DNA of 64,000 bases from assembly GCA_032718865.1 (NCBI GenBank), contig JALUTQ010000046.1, positions 1,922,001 to 1,986,000 of the forward strand, in the 5' to 3' direction. Below the pieces are notes generated by a model. The model saw nothing but the letters and a program-made list of their open reading frames with translations. It made no database searches and was not told the DNA's origin. The DNA is from Tilletia caries (taxonomy: Eukaryota; Basidiomycota; Exobasidiomycetes; Tilletiales; Tilletiaceae). The translations under genes were made by a program, and so were the position numbers. Shown piece by piece: positions 31,640 to 41,852 of this stretch. How positions within the stretch are numbered: position 1 is the first letter of the stretch; every line of letters starts with the position of its first letter.

Positions 31640-32700
31640 TCAATTCCACAACTTGGATTTCGCTGGCCCTCTTTGCGCTCGAGACTGGGCGATGATGGAA
31701 AGGAAGCCCGTGACGGTATTTGTCCATTTCTGTGTTTGTACCTTGTTGAGGATGGTGAGGATGTGTGGATATGATTCATATAATCTGGTCTTGTCCGCCG
31801 CTGATGGTGGTGATCCTGCTCCGTGCTGTGCCATGATCTGCTCCTGTTTGATCCAGTGTGCCTGTTGTTGATCAAGGTCGGCCTTGGAGGGCGCCTGGTC
31901 GTCGTGCCAGTCGAGGCCCATACCTCGCTCGGTGACGTTGTGAGGCAGATGACCGAAGTTCCACTCGCGTTCGGATCCAGACTGGCGAGATGATCGCATG
32001 GTGCATTGAGGGTGTGAGCGAATGCGGTGGATGGGGTCGAGGTCTCCGATCCGCGTTCGAAAAGATGGAAGACGACGGTCGTACTGGCTGAGAGTGCAGG
32101 TACCCGCTCCGACGTGATAACCCACCGCATCCCCGCCTTCTGCCGTTCCCACGGCGCACCAGGTCCCTTGCAGACGAGAGCGCGTCCCATAGCGATGATA
32201 ATCGCCGCATGCGAAACCAGAAGGACCCGCCGTACCTCTGGAAACAGAAGTTCGCACTGCCGCTCGATCCAACGAAGGACCTGCGCCGCGCGGGCGTGGA
32301 GCTCAGGTACGTCCTCGCCCTCCGGGTGTGCATAGAGCACGTGCGGCCATGAAGTGCGTCGGGCGGGAAGTACGGTTCGAGTAAATCGCGCGTGGGTGGG
32401 TACGGGTGTATGCCGCCCGTCCCCTCTGGATCGCTGCTTGAGGCTTCGACGGGCGGGAACCACTCTGCGAGCCCGTTTCGAGGTGGATGGGAAGGGCGAG
32501 GGCCTTGGAGGTGGGGAGCGCGGTTTGGACGGTGTGGTAGTATGGGGATGAGAGGATGAGTTGGGGCCGTGATTCGGATGGGAGGGAGAGGAAGTGTGTT
32601 GCTAGTTCTGCGGCTTGGTCGAGGCCGTATGCTGTGAGAACGGGATCGCGTGGACGACCGAGCACGCCGAGGGTGACGTTTCCGTGCCAGTTCATGTTAT
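31640..32700 (-). pseudogene. Histidine phosphatase (phosphoglycerate-mutase-like) gene, frameshifted
   Basis: Sequence like the fungal branch of the histidine phosphatase superfamily (relatives of TFC7/tau55). The exon starts after a CTTCCTCAG acceptor at 32701 with NMNWHGNVTLG, GRPRDPVLTAYGLDQA, ILSSPYYHTVQTALPTS and LPIHLETG. The sequence then moves frame to NGLAEWFPPVEA and RDLLEPYFP, again to WPHVLYAHPEGEDVPELHA and RRVLLVSHAAIIIAMGRALV (second catalytic His), and again near 31990 to EWNFGHLPHNVTERGMGLDW. Three frame changes make it a pseudogene or point to sequence errors. The N-terminal RHG catalytic motif is not in this exon; a candidate first exon lies across two transposons at 41772-41739. 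Confidence 0.7.
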
Positions 32701-32731
32701 CTGAGGAAGAGAGAGACATAGGCAAAGAGAT

Positions 32732-32770
32732 AGAGAGGCAGAGAGGCAGAGAGGCAGAGAGAGAGAGCGA
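32732..32770. repeat. GAGAGGCA microsatellite
   Basis: Three to four tandem GCAGAGAG-type units followed by a GA run, located just upstream (minus strand) of the phosphatase exon acceptor, where on the coding strand it forms a C/T-rich tract that could serve as polypyrimidine tract. Confidence 0.7.
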
Positions 32771-32837
32771 TCAGCATTCAAGCGGGGGAAAAGCGGGAAA
32801 GCAGCGGATGGACAAGAGAAGTAATCGGTGCTGATTA

Positions 32838-35800
32838 CAGTCTGGGGTCAGTGAGTGAACAATTTTTGGGCCGAATTCACACTTCAACCTTCGAATAAAA
32901 CACGCACGTCACAATACAACTGTACTTGAGCACTTAGAGAGAGCTATGCATATGATAGGGATACACACTCCCCAAGTCTCTGTTTGCGAATTGATTGCCT
33001 TGGTGAGGAGCAACATCGTTTTGACCGGTCTGTACAAATGAGGTTTTGGAGGGGGGGTCAGTGAGTGAACAGTTTTTCGAGCAAAAAGATCTGGAAAAAA
33101 ATTGCGCACGAGCGCTCCACCCATTTTCGCTGCTCAAAAATTTTACGCGTCGCGTCCGTCGGTGCGGCAGGAGCCAGGAATTCACTCTGTTTTTAGAACT
33201 CTCGCTTTGTTTCAGACCCATCTCCACGCGCAAGGATCAAGATGACGAAAGGCTCGGACTCATCAGCCTCCGAAAGCGAAGGCGAGCGGCGCGTGCAGGA
33301 GGCCCTGCGCCTGCACAAGAAAAAAGGTTTGTCGCTTTCAGCCGCAGCAACAGAGGCAGGCGCGGTGTGGTCCACCGTCTTCAGGAGGCACAAAGGTGTT
33401 GTCTACAAGAAACGAGTTGTCCCTCCAGAGAAGCGCCTGTTGCTGGCAGAAGAGCTCGCAATGGTCTCCTTTATCAAACAGATGCACGCGACTGGCTGGC
33501 CTATTCGCAAAGCAGATGTTGCAGATGGCTATGCTCATGATCAGGAGGCGTTCGGCGGATGAGCCCAAACCTCTGGGTAATCGTTGGTTCAGGCGGTTCC
33601 GCAAGCGTCACCCCTGTCTAGACTTCAAGTTTATTGCGACTCTGTCTCGTGCCAGAACATTGGGTATGACAGTCTCACGGGGTTTAGGCCTCTTTGCTCT
33701 GGTGGGTAATTACAATGTGTTTTGGCTGTTTCCCCTCTTCTCTACTGCCAGGCTTGCTTGGGCAATGGCTGACTGATCTCTCACATCTTACTGAATAAAC
33801 ATTCTTTTTTTTTTCCTCCCCCTCTTCTCCCCCTCTTCTCCTCCTCTTCTCTCCCTTCTCCTCTGGTCGCGTCTCTTCTCTCTCCTGTTCTCTATGGTCA
33901 TACCTTGCAGGTTGAATTAGAACTTTTGGAATACGACCTGAAGAACACGGCTATGTTCACGATGGACGAGACAGGTGTGCAGATAGGCACGCCGTCAGTC
34001 GGGCAGCGATTTTTAGTGCCCGCGGGCGCGACTAAGACACTGCGTCCTGCGATCGTCGGTATGTGGTGGAAGACCCTGTTCTTTTAATTTAAGTGTTCAC
34101 TTCCGACCAAACGACCAGTCTGACAAAGGATTATTGTTGTTTATTGTTTCACAGATGGCAATCAGGAGACCGTGACGATTATCGAGTGCATCGGAGCGGA
34201 CGGCAGCGTTCTGCCTCCCCTGTATGTGTTCAAGGGCCGGACTCTTGACCTCGCCCCTATGGTCGACGAACGGCACGGCGGACGTGTCACAGCGTCAGAT
34301 ACGGGATGGACCAATACATCAATCACAATGGAGTGGTTCAGAGAGGTGTTCCTGCCTAACAGCGAGCGAATTGCGGGCAAAGGAGTGCATCGCCTCTTGA
34401 TCATGGTAAGTAGGGATCGGAATTCAAAATTTAGAGAGCATTACACATGTGACATGTGGATAAGCGCAGACCGCAGCTGACCCCATTGTCAAACCCAATA
34501 TTTTCTGTTGTTTATTTCTAGGACGGACACAAGTCACACTTTCCTCTCGAGCTGATCGAGCTCGCCGTCGAGAAAGACGTTTCCGTCATCTGCCTTCCTG
34601 CCCACACGACGCAGGCACTCTCTCCTTTGGACGTGTCGTGTTTCCGTCCCCTCAAGGAACGGTGGGCTGAGGAAATTCGTCAGGAGACGCTGCTGACCGG
34701 CTGTGTGAAACGCAGCGATGTGATTCGGTGAGAACAGAGAAAGCCATTATGCCAGCTGATGCAGGAATTTACCGAAAGCTCTAATCACTGCACTTATTGT
34801 TTCAGACTCTACGAAAACGCACGAGACAAGGCAATGACATCGGCTAATGCGATCAGTGGCTTCGCCAATACGGGCCTTTGGCCATTTACCGGGCTTAAAG
34901 CGATTCCGCCGTCGAAATTCGTCAAGGACGCACTGACAGACAAGGAGATGGACGAGCTCATCGAGGACCACAATGCGGATGACGAGGCGTTAGCAGACTT
35001 GTGGGCACTCGTCGATCAGCAGCGCACGGCCAAGGCCAAGGCCGTTCTGGTACAAGCGTCCAGAGAAATCGAGCGAATGCGGGCGTTAGAGCTAATGTTC
35101 GGTCATCTGTTTAAGCGTCAGCAAGATCACTTGGCGGCACTAAAGAAAAAAAAGCCCGCGACATTTCGGGTACACCTAGACGGAGCCGCCAAACTTTATA
35201 CTTCGGACGAATCAATTCGGATCATGAGGGAGGCGGAGCAGCAGAAGCAACAGGCAGAGGCAGAAAAACTAGCACGGGCGGAGGCCAGGGAGCAGGAAAG
35301 GGTAGAGAGGGAAGCCGCAAAGGAACGGGAAAAGGAGGAAAAGCAAAAAAGACGGGAACAACAGAAGGAGGACAGAGCAGCCAAAGAAAGGGAGAAGGAG
35401 GAGGCAGCGGCCGAGAGGCGCCGATTGATGGAGGAGAAGAGGGAGTTGAAGAGGCAGCAGGAGGAGGCAAAGGCCGCTGCGAAAGAGGCAAAGGCTGCTG
35501 CGAAGGCGCAGAAGGCGGCAAAAAAACAAGCGGCACTCAAGCGTAGCCGTGCTGTTGACAATGATGTTGTCGGAAACGATGGCGATGGCAGCGGCAGCGG
35601 TGGCAGTGTCTCCAAGAAGCAGAGAGTGGGAGGGTTGGTTGTCAGTGGTTGAAAAGTTTGGCTCAATTTTTGAATAGACGCATTTTCAGATGAAATTACC
35701 TTTTGGTGTCTCCTCCACACTCTCGCGTTCACCACCCAAATTCTCTCAGGAGCCCCTTACTGCAACCGCCACAGCTCCTCGAGAACACCTTGGATTTACT

Positions 35801-36124
35801 ATCTGACACCTGGAGCGTGTTCTTACTGAACCCTGATTTTGTAACCCTTAGAGCCGTATGGAATGTTTGCCGTGTCAGTTCTGCGTGGTTGGTGTGTGAA
35901 CTTTCTGTACAATTTTTCCAGTCTGTGAATCTAAGTAGTCCACGCCTTCGCAGCACCATAACTCTTCACACAGACCTTGAAACGGCCTCAAACTGGGCCA
36001 GTTTACTCATCACGTTATAACGATTATAACAAGCCTTTTTTTGAGCCGTGTAGCATTGTGTGGTGAGGAGTTGTGTGCGATTGTTCACTCACTGACCCCC
36101 TGTTCACTCACTGACCCCAGACTG
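32838..36124 (+). mobile_element. pogo-2: Fot1/pogo-like DNA transposon with TA duplication
   Basis: Termini CAGTCTGGGGTCAGTGAGTG at 32838 and its inverse ending at 36124, flanked by TA (32836-32837 and 36125-36126), the hallmark of Tc1/mariner/pogo elements. The inner part of the terminus, GGTCAGTGAGTGAACA, is repeated once more near 33054 on the left and directly beside the right terminus (36081-36098). One transposase gene fills the element. Two stretches flanking the gene (32880-33230 and 35660-36080) are non-coding. Confidence 0.88.
33242..35652 (+). pseudogene. pogo-2 DDE_1 transposase, one or two frame breaks
   Basis: Start MTKGSDSSASESEGERR. Psq-type helix-turn-helix (GLSLSAAATEAGAVWSTVF), then PPEKRLLLAEELAMVSFIK. 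A frame change occurs between about 33515 and 33550, after which the CENP-B-like DNA-binding segment PLGNRWFRRFRKRHPCLDF follows. After an intron ending at 33910: TAMFTMDETGVQIG (first Asp), an intron, TIIECIGADGSVLPPLYVFK, an intron, DGHKSHFPLELIELA (second Asp), AHTTQALSPLDVSCFRPLK, an intron, then SGFANTGLWPFTGLKAIPP. The C-terminal 130 residues are a Glu/Lys/Ala/Arg coiled coil ending in a basic SKKQRVG patch. The first intron does not keep phase as read, a second possible lesion. Catalytic motifs look intact. Confidence 0.8.
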
Positions 36125-36137
36125 TAGGAGTCAGTGG

Positions 36138-36367
36138 TGTCATAGTTTGGGGTCTGGCGGCTTCACCCGTCTGTCCAGTCTCGTTGGTTACTCCTTCTGT
36201 GCTCTGTGAAAAGTCTCTTCTCTCCTTCCATTTCTTTCTTGCAATCAACAACCATCTACTTCCATTTTGTCCGAGTGCACCCTCTCCCTCTCGCGTGCAC
36301 ACACAGCAACTCTACCACTCTCGGTGAGTAGTCGTGCGGCAGTCACAGCTGCCCTCGAATAGTGACA
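36138..36367 (+). repeat. 5' LTR of the copia element
   Basis: 230 bp with TGTCA/TGACA ends. It contains the retrotransposon promoter region, but no TATA box is obvious. Identical to the 3' LTR as read. Confidence 0.9.
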
Positions 36368-36562
36368 GGTTATGAGCCCATTACTCTGCTGTCGCCCGAG
36401 AGGGGGTGAGATTTCGGACACTTGGCTTACACACTCTTTTACTTCGTCTCTCCCTTCCGTCTTTCCTCTTCCTCGGCGCCATTACGAACTTCGGACTGAT
36501 CATCCGCCCACACACTTACGTTAATCACGACACTTACGACATATCAAGATCAATCCATCATC

Positions 36563-37983
36563 ATGGCAGACTCGTCCTTCAACCCCGTTCCCTCCGACGG
36601 CTCTTCTGCCGGCAAAAACCCCCCAGGTCCAGATCCGCGGAGTCTCTGCCTACGAAAGCGCTCTGAGGATGTTCACCATCGCTCATCGCACGAGGAAGCA
36701 GCAAGAGATTCGGGTGTCCAAGGCCCATGTCACCTTGCTCGAAGGCAAGAACAACTGGGAAGTTTGGCGCATGCGTCTGGCCACCATCCTCCAGCCCGTT
36801 GCCGGTGGTCGACTCTGGCATCTCATGCTCAACCACCCATCCACCACAGTTGAGGCCTACCGCCACATACTCGCACCGGAAGACGACAAGCCGGTCGACT
36901 TCGAAGAAGCGAACGCCATCCGCGGTTTCGATCTCGCTGACGTTGCCAATGCGATCAACCAGACCTTGACGGACCGCATAGCCGAGGACGTCAACCCTCC
37001 AAGCGAGGACTTCCTTATTCCTGCAGACGGACAGGTCATATGGAACAAGCTCGTCGACAAGTTCGCCTCTCAAGATATCGCCTCACTTCAGGAAGCCGAA
37101 GCCGAACTCTCGTCGTTCAAGCTCGGCAATCGGACAGCTGTAGAGGTCGGTCGCGATCTCCAAGGCATCTTCTCCCGCATCTTCAACGCCGGAGGAGGTG
37201 CAGTTCAAGAGCACCGCAAGATTGGCGCCGTGCTGAAGTGATACACGCAATCTCCCTTGATGAACGACACCAGGGCGGCCATCCAACAGACCTGGTCGAA
37301 CAAGCACGAATTTACCTTCGACGAGGTTGTAAAGCGGTTCGCTGCCGAAGAGGCGCTGTTGGGTGTGCACAGGCAGAGTGAGCCTGAAAGCTCGGACGGC
37401 GCTCAAGCATTGCGCATCCAGCACGGTTCCTCCATGCCTCAATCATCGTCGCAGAAACAGCCCTCACAGCAGCAACAGACCGGAGCAAACAGGCCCAACA
37501 ATGCGCGTCGCAACAAGGCTAAAACGGGCTCGAAGTGCAATTGGTGCAACATTGTCGGCCATATGGGCTCCGACTGCAGGAAGAGGCGTGATGGCCATCC
37601 CCCGCACCCTCAAAGCTACGCTGCCTCACAGGGATGGACCAATCAGCCACTGCATCAGCTCAATGCAGGTTACCCACAGCCTCAGCTTGTCCCTGCTCCT
37701 TACGCTGTCGGAGCGCGCGCGATGATGGTACACCCCGGCATGATGCACGCCACTGCCCTGCATGCTTCTCATTTCGGTGGTTACGACCACCCCGGCCCCT
37801 ACGTCTACCCTGCATACGCAGCGCCTGTCCCCTGCTCAGCCTCATCATGGCGGGTACACCATGCCCCCGCCGAGTCTCGCAAACCGCATCAGCGAATATC
37901 CGGTGAATACGACCCCGTCGCTCAGCCTGGTACAGCGACTCAGCGAGGCACCTGCAGACATTGTTTCGGGCCGTCCTTATTAG
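36563..37983 (+). pseudogene. Copia gag region, broken frames
   Basis: Gag starts MADSSFNPVPSDGSS at 36563. At an A5C6 run (36614-36626) the sequence moves to the frame holding HVTLLEGKNNWEVWRMRLA, the usual copia gag signature. An in-frame TGA sits at 37239-37241. The frame then continues through KHEFTFDEVVKRFAAEE to the zinc knuckle CNWCNIVGHMGSDC (CCHC), which packages RNA. A further frame change near the C run at 37826-37830 leads to a Pro-rich tail and a TAG at 37981-37983, before the protease. Whether any of these stops is a natural gag/pol boundary cannot be told from one copy. Confidence 0.8.
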
Positions 37984-40900
37984 GAACTCGCGGCCCTGTC
38001 TTCGGCATCGCTGCCTCGGCAAGGCCCAGATATAGGTGTTCCGTTGAAGTGGATCCTCGATTCGGGTGCCTCATCTCATATGACGCCCAACGGAGAACTC
38101 TTCTCGGACATTCAGCCGGACTCTACCACAGTCAAAACGGCCGATGGCAAGAGGCTGCGCGCTCGCGGGCGTGGCTCCATCACCCTCATTACGACCAATC
38201 CTACTTGGAACGAACTCATCCTTCACGACGTTTTGCATGTCCCCGAGCTGGATTGCAACTTGGTTTCGGTCGTCAAACTGAACCAAGACTACTTACGAGT
38301 CGAGTTTACCGAACAACTCGAAGCTTTGATCACGGACCCCTCCCAGCGAGACTTCACCATCTCAGCGACCTGGTCGTGGCAGTCCCAAGCGTATCTCCTC
38401 CCCGTTGTGGGATCCGTGGAGAGCGCATACGTTTCCGCCTTCGTCCTTCGTGACGATGAGCGCAGTGCGTCATCTGGAGCATCGGAGCTAGCTACTCCAA
38501 CTCCTTCTGACCAAGTGTTTCGGCTTTGGGTATTGTGGCACCCACGACTCGGCCATCTGGGCAATTCGTCGTTGCCTATCCTAGCCCAGAACAGCGTCGG
38601 ACTTCCCGCGTCGCTGATCAAGAGGAGCGCCACCGGGGCGTTCCAGTGCGAAATTTGTTCTCTCACGAACATCAAGAGGTTGCCGTTCTCCGCCTCCACC
38701 ACCAAGTCGACACGACCCCTCGAGCTCGTCCACGCCGACCTCACCGGGCGCGTGATCTGCAAGTCGTTGGGCGGTGCGGAGTATCTGGCGATTCTCGTGG
38801 ACGACTACACCCGCATGCTGTGGGTCCTCCCCCCTCGTTCAGAAATCCGACTTCGTCCTCCGCTTCATCGAGTGGCGCGACCAGGTAGTGCCCTACAAGG
38901 GTCCTGTTGCTTGCCTTCGCACGGACGGCGGCGGCGAATTCAACAACGCTGCTCTCCGAGCTGCACTCGCAGGAGCGCGCCATGAGCGATCATGCGCATA
39001 CACGTCTCAACAGAACGGTGTGGCGGAACGGTATGTAGGGATAGTCAAGTCGGTGATGCGGCCACTCCTCCATGGACGGCACCTGCCGTTGGAATACTGG
39101 GCCGAAGCAGCAGCGACGGCTGCCTACGTTCGCAATCGGTGCCCCAGTACTGCCAACGACGGCAAGACCACCTTCGAGCTCTGGCACGGAACCAAGCCCA
39201 ACCTCGCCGATCTCCGGGTCTTCGGCTGCTTGGCGTTCCCGATGCTGTCCACCAAGGCTCGAGAACACAGCCTTGCTGTGCGCTCTCGGCCAGGTGTGTT
39301 CATTGGTTACGATACGCTTCAAAAGGGATATCGAATTCACTTTCCGGACACCAAGGAACTGGTGGTCACCCGCAATGTCGATTTCCACGAAGACAAAGGT
39401 TACGATTTCTCCTCCCTCGTAGTCGCCGAGTCTGAGCCACCACTTCCCCCAGAAGTCGTCGTCAGCTCGGCTCCACGGCCTCCTGGCCTCCGGCCCCGCC
39501 TAGTTGTCATCGGCCCCAGGCAACCGGACCCTGCTCCGTCTGCTTCGGTCGACGTGGAACTGCCAGCAGCAGCAGCAGCACCTCCACCAGCAGCACCTCC
39601 ACCACTGCCACCGGTATCAGCACCGGCTCCGGGCCCGGCTCCAGCTGCTGCCCCAGCCGCTCCGTCAGGGGCGCCACGTTCCTCTGCCTCCGTCCCTTCC
39701 GCGTCGGTGGGAGCTCAGGCACCAGCAGCAGCGCCAGGCGCACGGCCTCGTCCTCCTCCCACAAGGCAGTACCAGACGCGCCAGCATACGAGCAGGATGG
39801 AGCAAGGACGGCAGCAGCGTGAAACGTCTCGCGCTGTGCTATCAATGTCCGACTCCTTCGCATCTGCCTTCCACGTCCAGCTCTCGGCTGACGGCATCGA
39901 ACTTGAGCCTAAGACACTCAAAGACGCCATGCGCCGATCGGATTGGGCGCAGTGGCTTCAAGCCATGCGCGAGGAGATGGAGTCACATTCGGAGATGGGT
40001 ACTTGGGTATTGGAGAAAGTTCCAGATGATAGGGAACTAGTGGGCAGTCGGTGGGTGTTTAAATTGAAGTTGGACTCCGAAGGCGCCGTCTCGAGGTACA
40101 AAGCTCGTTTGGTCGCTCAGGGGTTTAGCCAAATATTTGGGGTCAACTACAACGAAACCTATTCGCCGGTCACCCGCTTCGTCACCATTCGCACCCTGCT
40201 CGCCTTGGCCGCCTACTTCGGATGGCAAATCCACCAGCTGGATGTGGTCACTGTCTACCTCTACGGGAAACTGGAGACGCCCGTCTACATGCGACAGCCT
40301 CCCGGCTTCGAGCTGCCTGGTCAAGAGCATCTCTGCTGTCGGCTCATTCGTTCACTGTACGGACTCAAACAGTCCGGCAGGGAGTGGTACTTTACCCTCC
40401 GCGCGGCGCTTATCGAGCTCGGCTTCGAACAGTCAGCAGCAGACCCAGCTATCTTCATTTTTGGGCAAGGCACTTCCGCCATCATCGTCGCAGTCTACGT
40501 GGACGACGTTCTCGTCCTCGGAAGCAACACCGAGGAGATCGATGCAGTCAAGACTGCACTGGGCAAACGGTTCAAGATGAAGGATCAGGGGCAAATTGGG
40601 CACTTCCTGGGGATGAAGATCGAGCGCAGCGAAGATTCTCGGTCCTTTTTCATCTCTCAGTCAGCCTATATCCGATCGATGCTCGAACGATTCAACTACA
40701 AGGACATCAAGGCAGCGCCCAGAACCCTTGACCCCAAGCAGAGGCTTCAACCATACGACGGCAGTGCTTCGGATGAAGATCGTCGCCGCTTCCAAGCCAT
40801 GCTCGGTTGCCTCATGTGGCTCGCCCAGGCGTCGCGGTCCGACCTTTCGTATGCGGTCTCTACGTTAGCCAGGCACGCCTCGAACCCTGGTCCCCAACAC

Positions 40901-41452
40901 TTCGGGTGCATCAAGCGCACGATGCAATACTTGGCGGGCACAGTCGAATTCAAGCTCCACATCACCGCTAATTCAGACGAGGACATCGTCGCCTACTCCG
41001 ATGCCGACTTTGGTGGCGATTTCTCTGCCAAGTCGACTTCCGGGTGGTGTGTGTCTGTACACGGTGCCACAGTCGCTTGGGGCTCGAAATTACAAACCCT
41101 CGTCGCAGATTCTACTGCACAGGCAGAGCTCATCGCCGTCTGGCAAACTGCTCGGGAGGTTCTCGCCCTTCGACACTTCTTCGAAGACCTCGGCCTCCGC
41201 CAAATCAACGCGGGTTCCCCTACTGTCGTTCATTGCGACAATCAACCCGCCATCCACATTCTTTCCAACCCTGTCAGCAACGGCTTGACCAGGCACATGG
41301 AGCGCAAGTACTTGGCTACTCGCGAGCACCAAGAACGAGGCCTTGTGCATGTCACCTACATCAACACCAAGGTGAATCCAGCGGATATGTTCACGAAGGC
41401 CCTCATCCCAGCAACCTTCCAACAACATCGCTCAGCCATCGGCCTACGATAA
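37984..41452 (+). pseudogene. Copia pol region: protease, integrase, reverse transcriptase, RNase H
   Basis: Protease motif WILDSGASSHM near 38050, the pre-integrase zinc-like segment (LWHPRLGHLGNSSL, CEICSLTN), and integrase (HADLTG, DDYTRMLW, LRTDGGGEF). A frame change in the C6 run at about 38828-38833 lies inside the integrase. From there one long frame runs to 41452 with integrase C-terminal motifs, a Pro/Ala-rich linker, reverse transcriptase (YVDDVLVLG) and RNase H (YSDADFGGD, HCDNQPAIHI), ending 38 bp before the 3' LTR. Apart from the C-run break, the enzyme motifs are complete. Confidence 0.88.
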
Positions 41453-41490
41453 CAGTCACAACGATCACGACGACGGCCGAAGGGTGGGAG

Positions 41491-41720
41491 TGTCATAGTT
41501 TGGGGTCTGGCGGCTTCACCCGTCTGTCCAGTCTCGTTGGTTACTCCTTCTGTGCTCTGTGAAAAGTCTCTTCTCTCCTTCCATTTCTTTCTTGCAATCA
41601 ACAACCATCTACTTCCATTTTGTCCGAGTGCACCCTCTCCCTCTCGCGTGCACACACAGCAACTCTACCACTCTCGGTGAGTAGTCGTGCGGCAGTCACA
41701 GCTGCCCTCGAATAGTGACA
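41491..41720 (+). repeat. 3' LTR of the copia element
   Basis: 230 bp, same sequence as the 5' LTR, preceded by a purine tract and followed by the AGTGG duplication. Confidence 0.9.
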
Positions 41721-41738
41721 AGTGGAACCTGACCATAC

Positions 41739-41772
41739 CGTGCACGGTCGTGAAGGTGAAGCAAAGCAGCAT
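41739..41772 (-). other. Candidate first exon of the histidine phosphatase gene
   Basis: On the minus strand an ATG at 41772 opens 11 codons (MLLCFTFTTVH) plus one base before a GTATGG donor at 41738. Joined to the acceptor at 32701, the codon phase is kept and the His falls where the family has the RHG catalytic His, although the Arg and Gly are not conserved. If correct, pogo-2 and the copia element sit in an intron that was about 155 bp long. This is a hypothesis from phase and position only. Confidence 0.25.
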
Positions 41773-41852
41773 TCAGTCGAGAAGGACGAAGCGAGAGCTA
41801 CATAACGAGCCATGCGTTGTCTGAGTACCACCACAAGGACGAGTGAGATGAA

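Larger units (their letters stand above)
36138..41720 (+). mobile_element. Ty1-copia LTR retrotransposon, full length with identical LTRs
   Basis: 5' LTR 36138-36367 and 3' LTR 41491-41720, 230 bp each, TGTCA...TGACA, with no difference seen by eye. Five-base target duplication AGTGG at 36133-36137 and 41721-41725. A putative primer-binding zone GGTTATGAGCCC follows the 5' LTR, and a purine tract GAAGGGTGGGAG precedes the 3' LTR. The internal region has gag, protease, integrase, reverse transcriptase and RNase H in the Ty1-copia order. Despite the identical LTRs the polyprotein frame is broken at several places, so the copy may be a recent insertion of a defective element moved in trans, or may contain sequencing indels. 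Confidence 0.93.

Noticed and set aside
35196..35735. Minus-strand frames of Ser/Phe/Leu-rich protein, membrane-like
   Set aside because: They are the reverse of the Glu/Lys/Ala coiled coil of the pogo-2 transposase.
37239..37983. Programmed stop readthrough or frameshifting in the copia gag
   Set aside because: Several breaks lie at unrelated places and two are in homopolymers; no slippery site with a downstream structure was evident. Left as lesions or errors.
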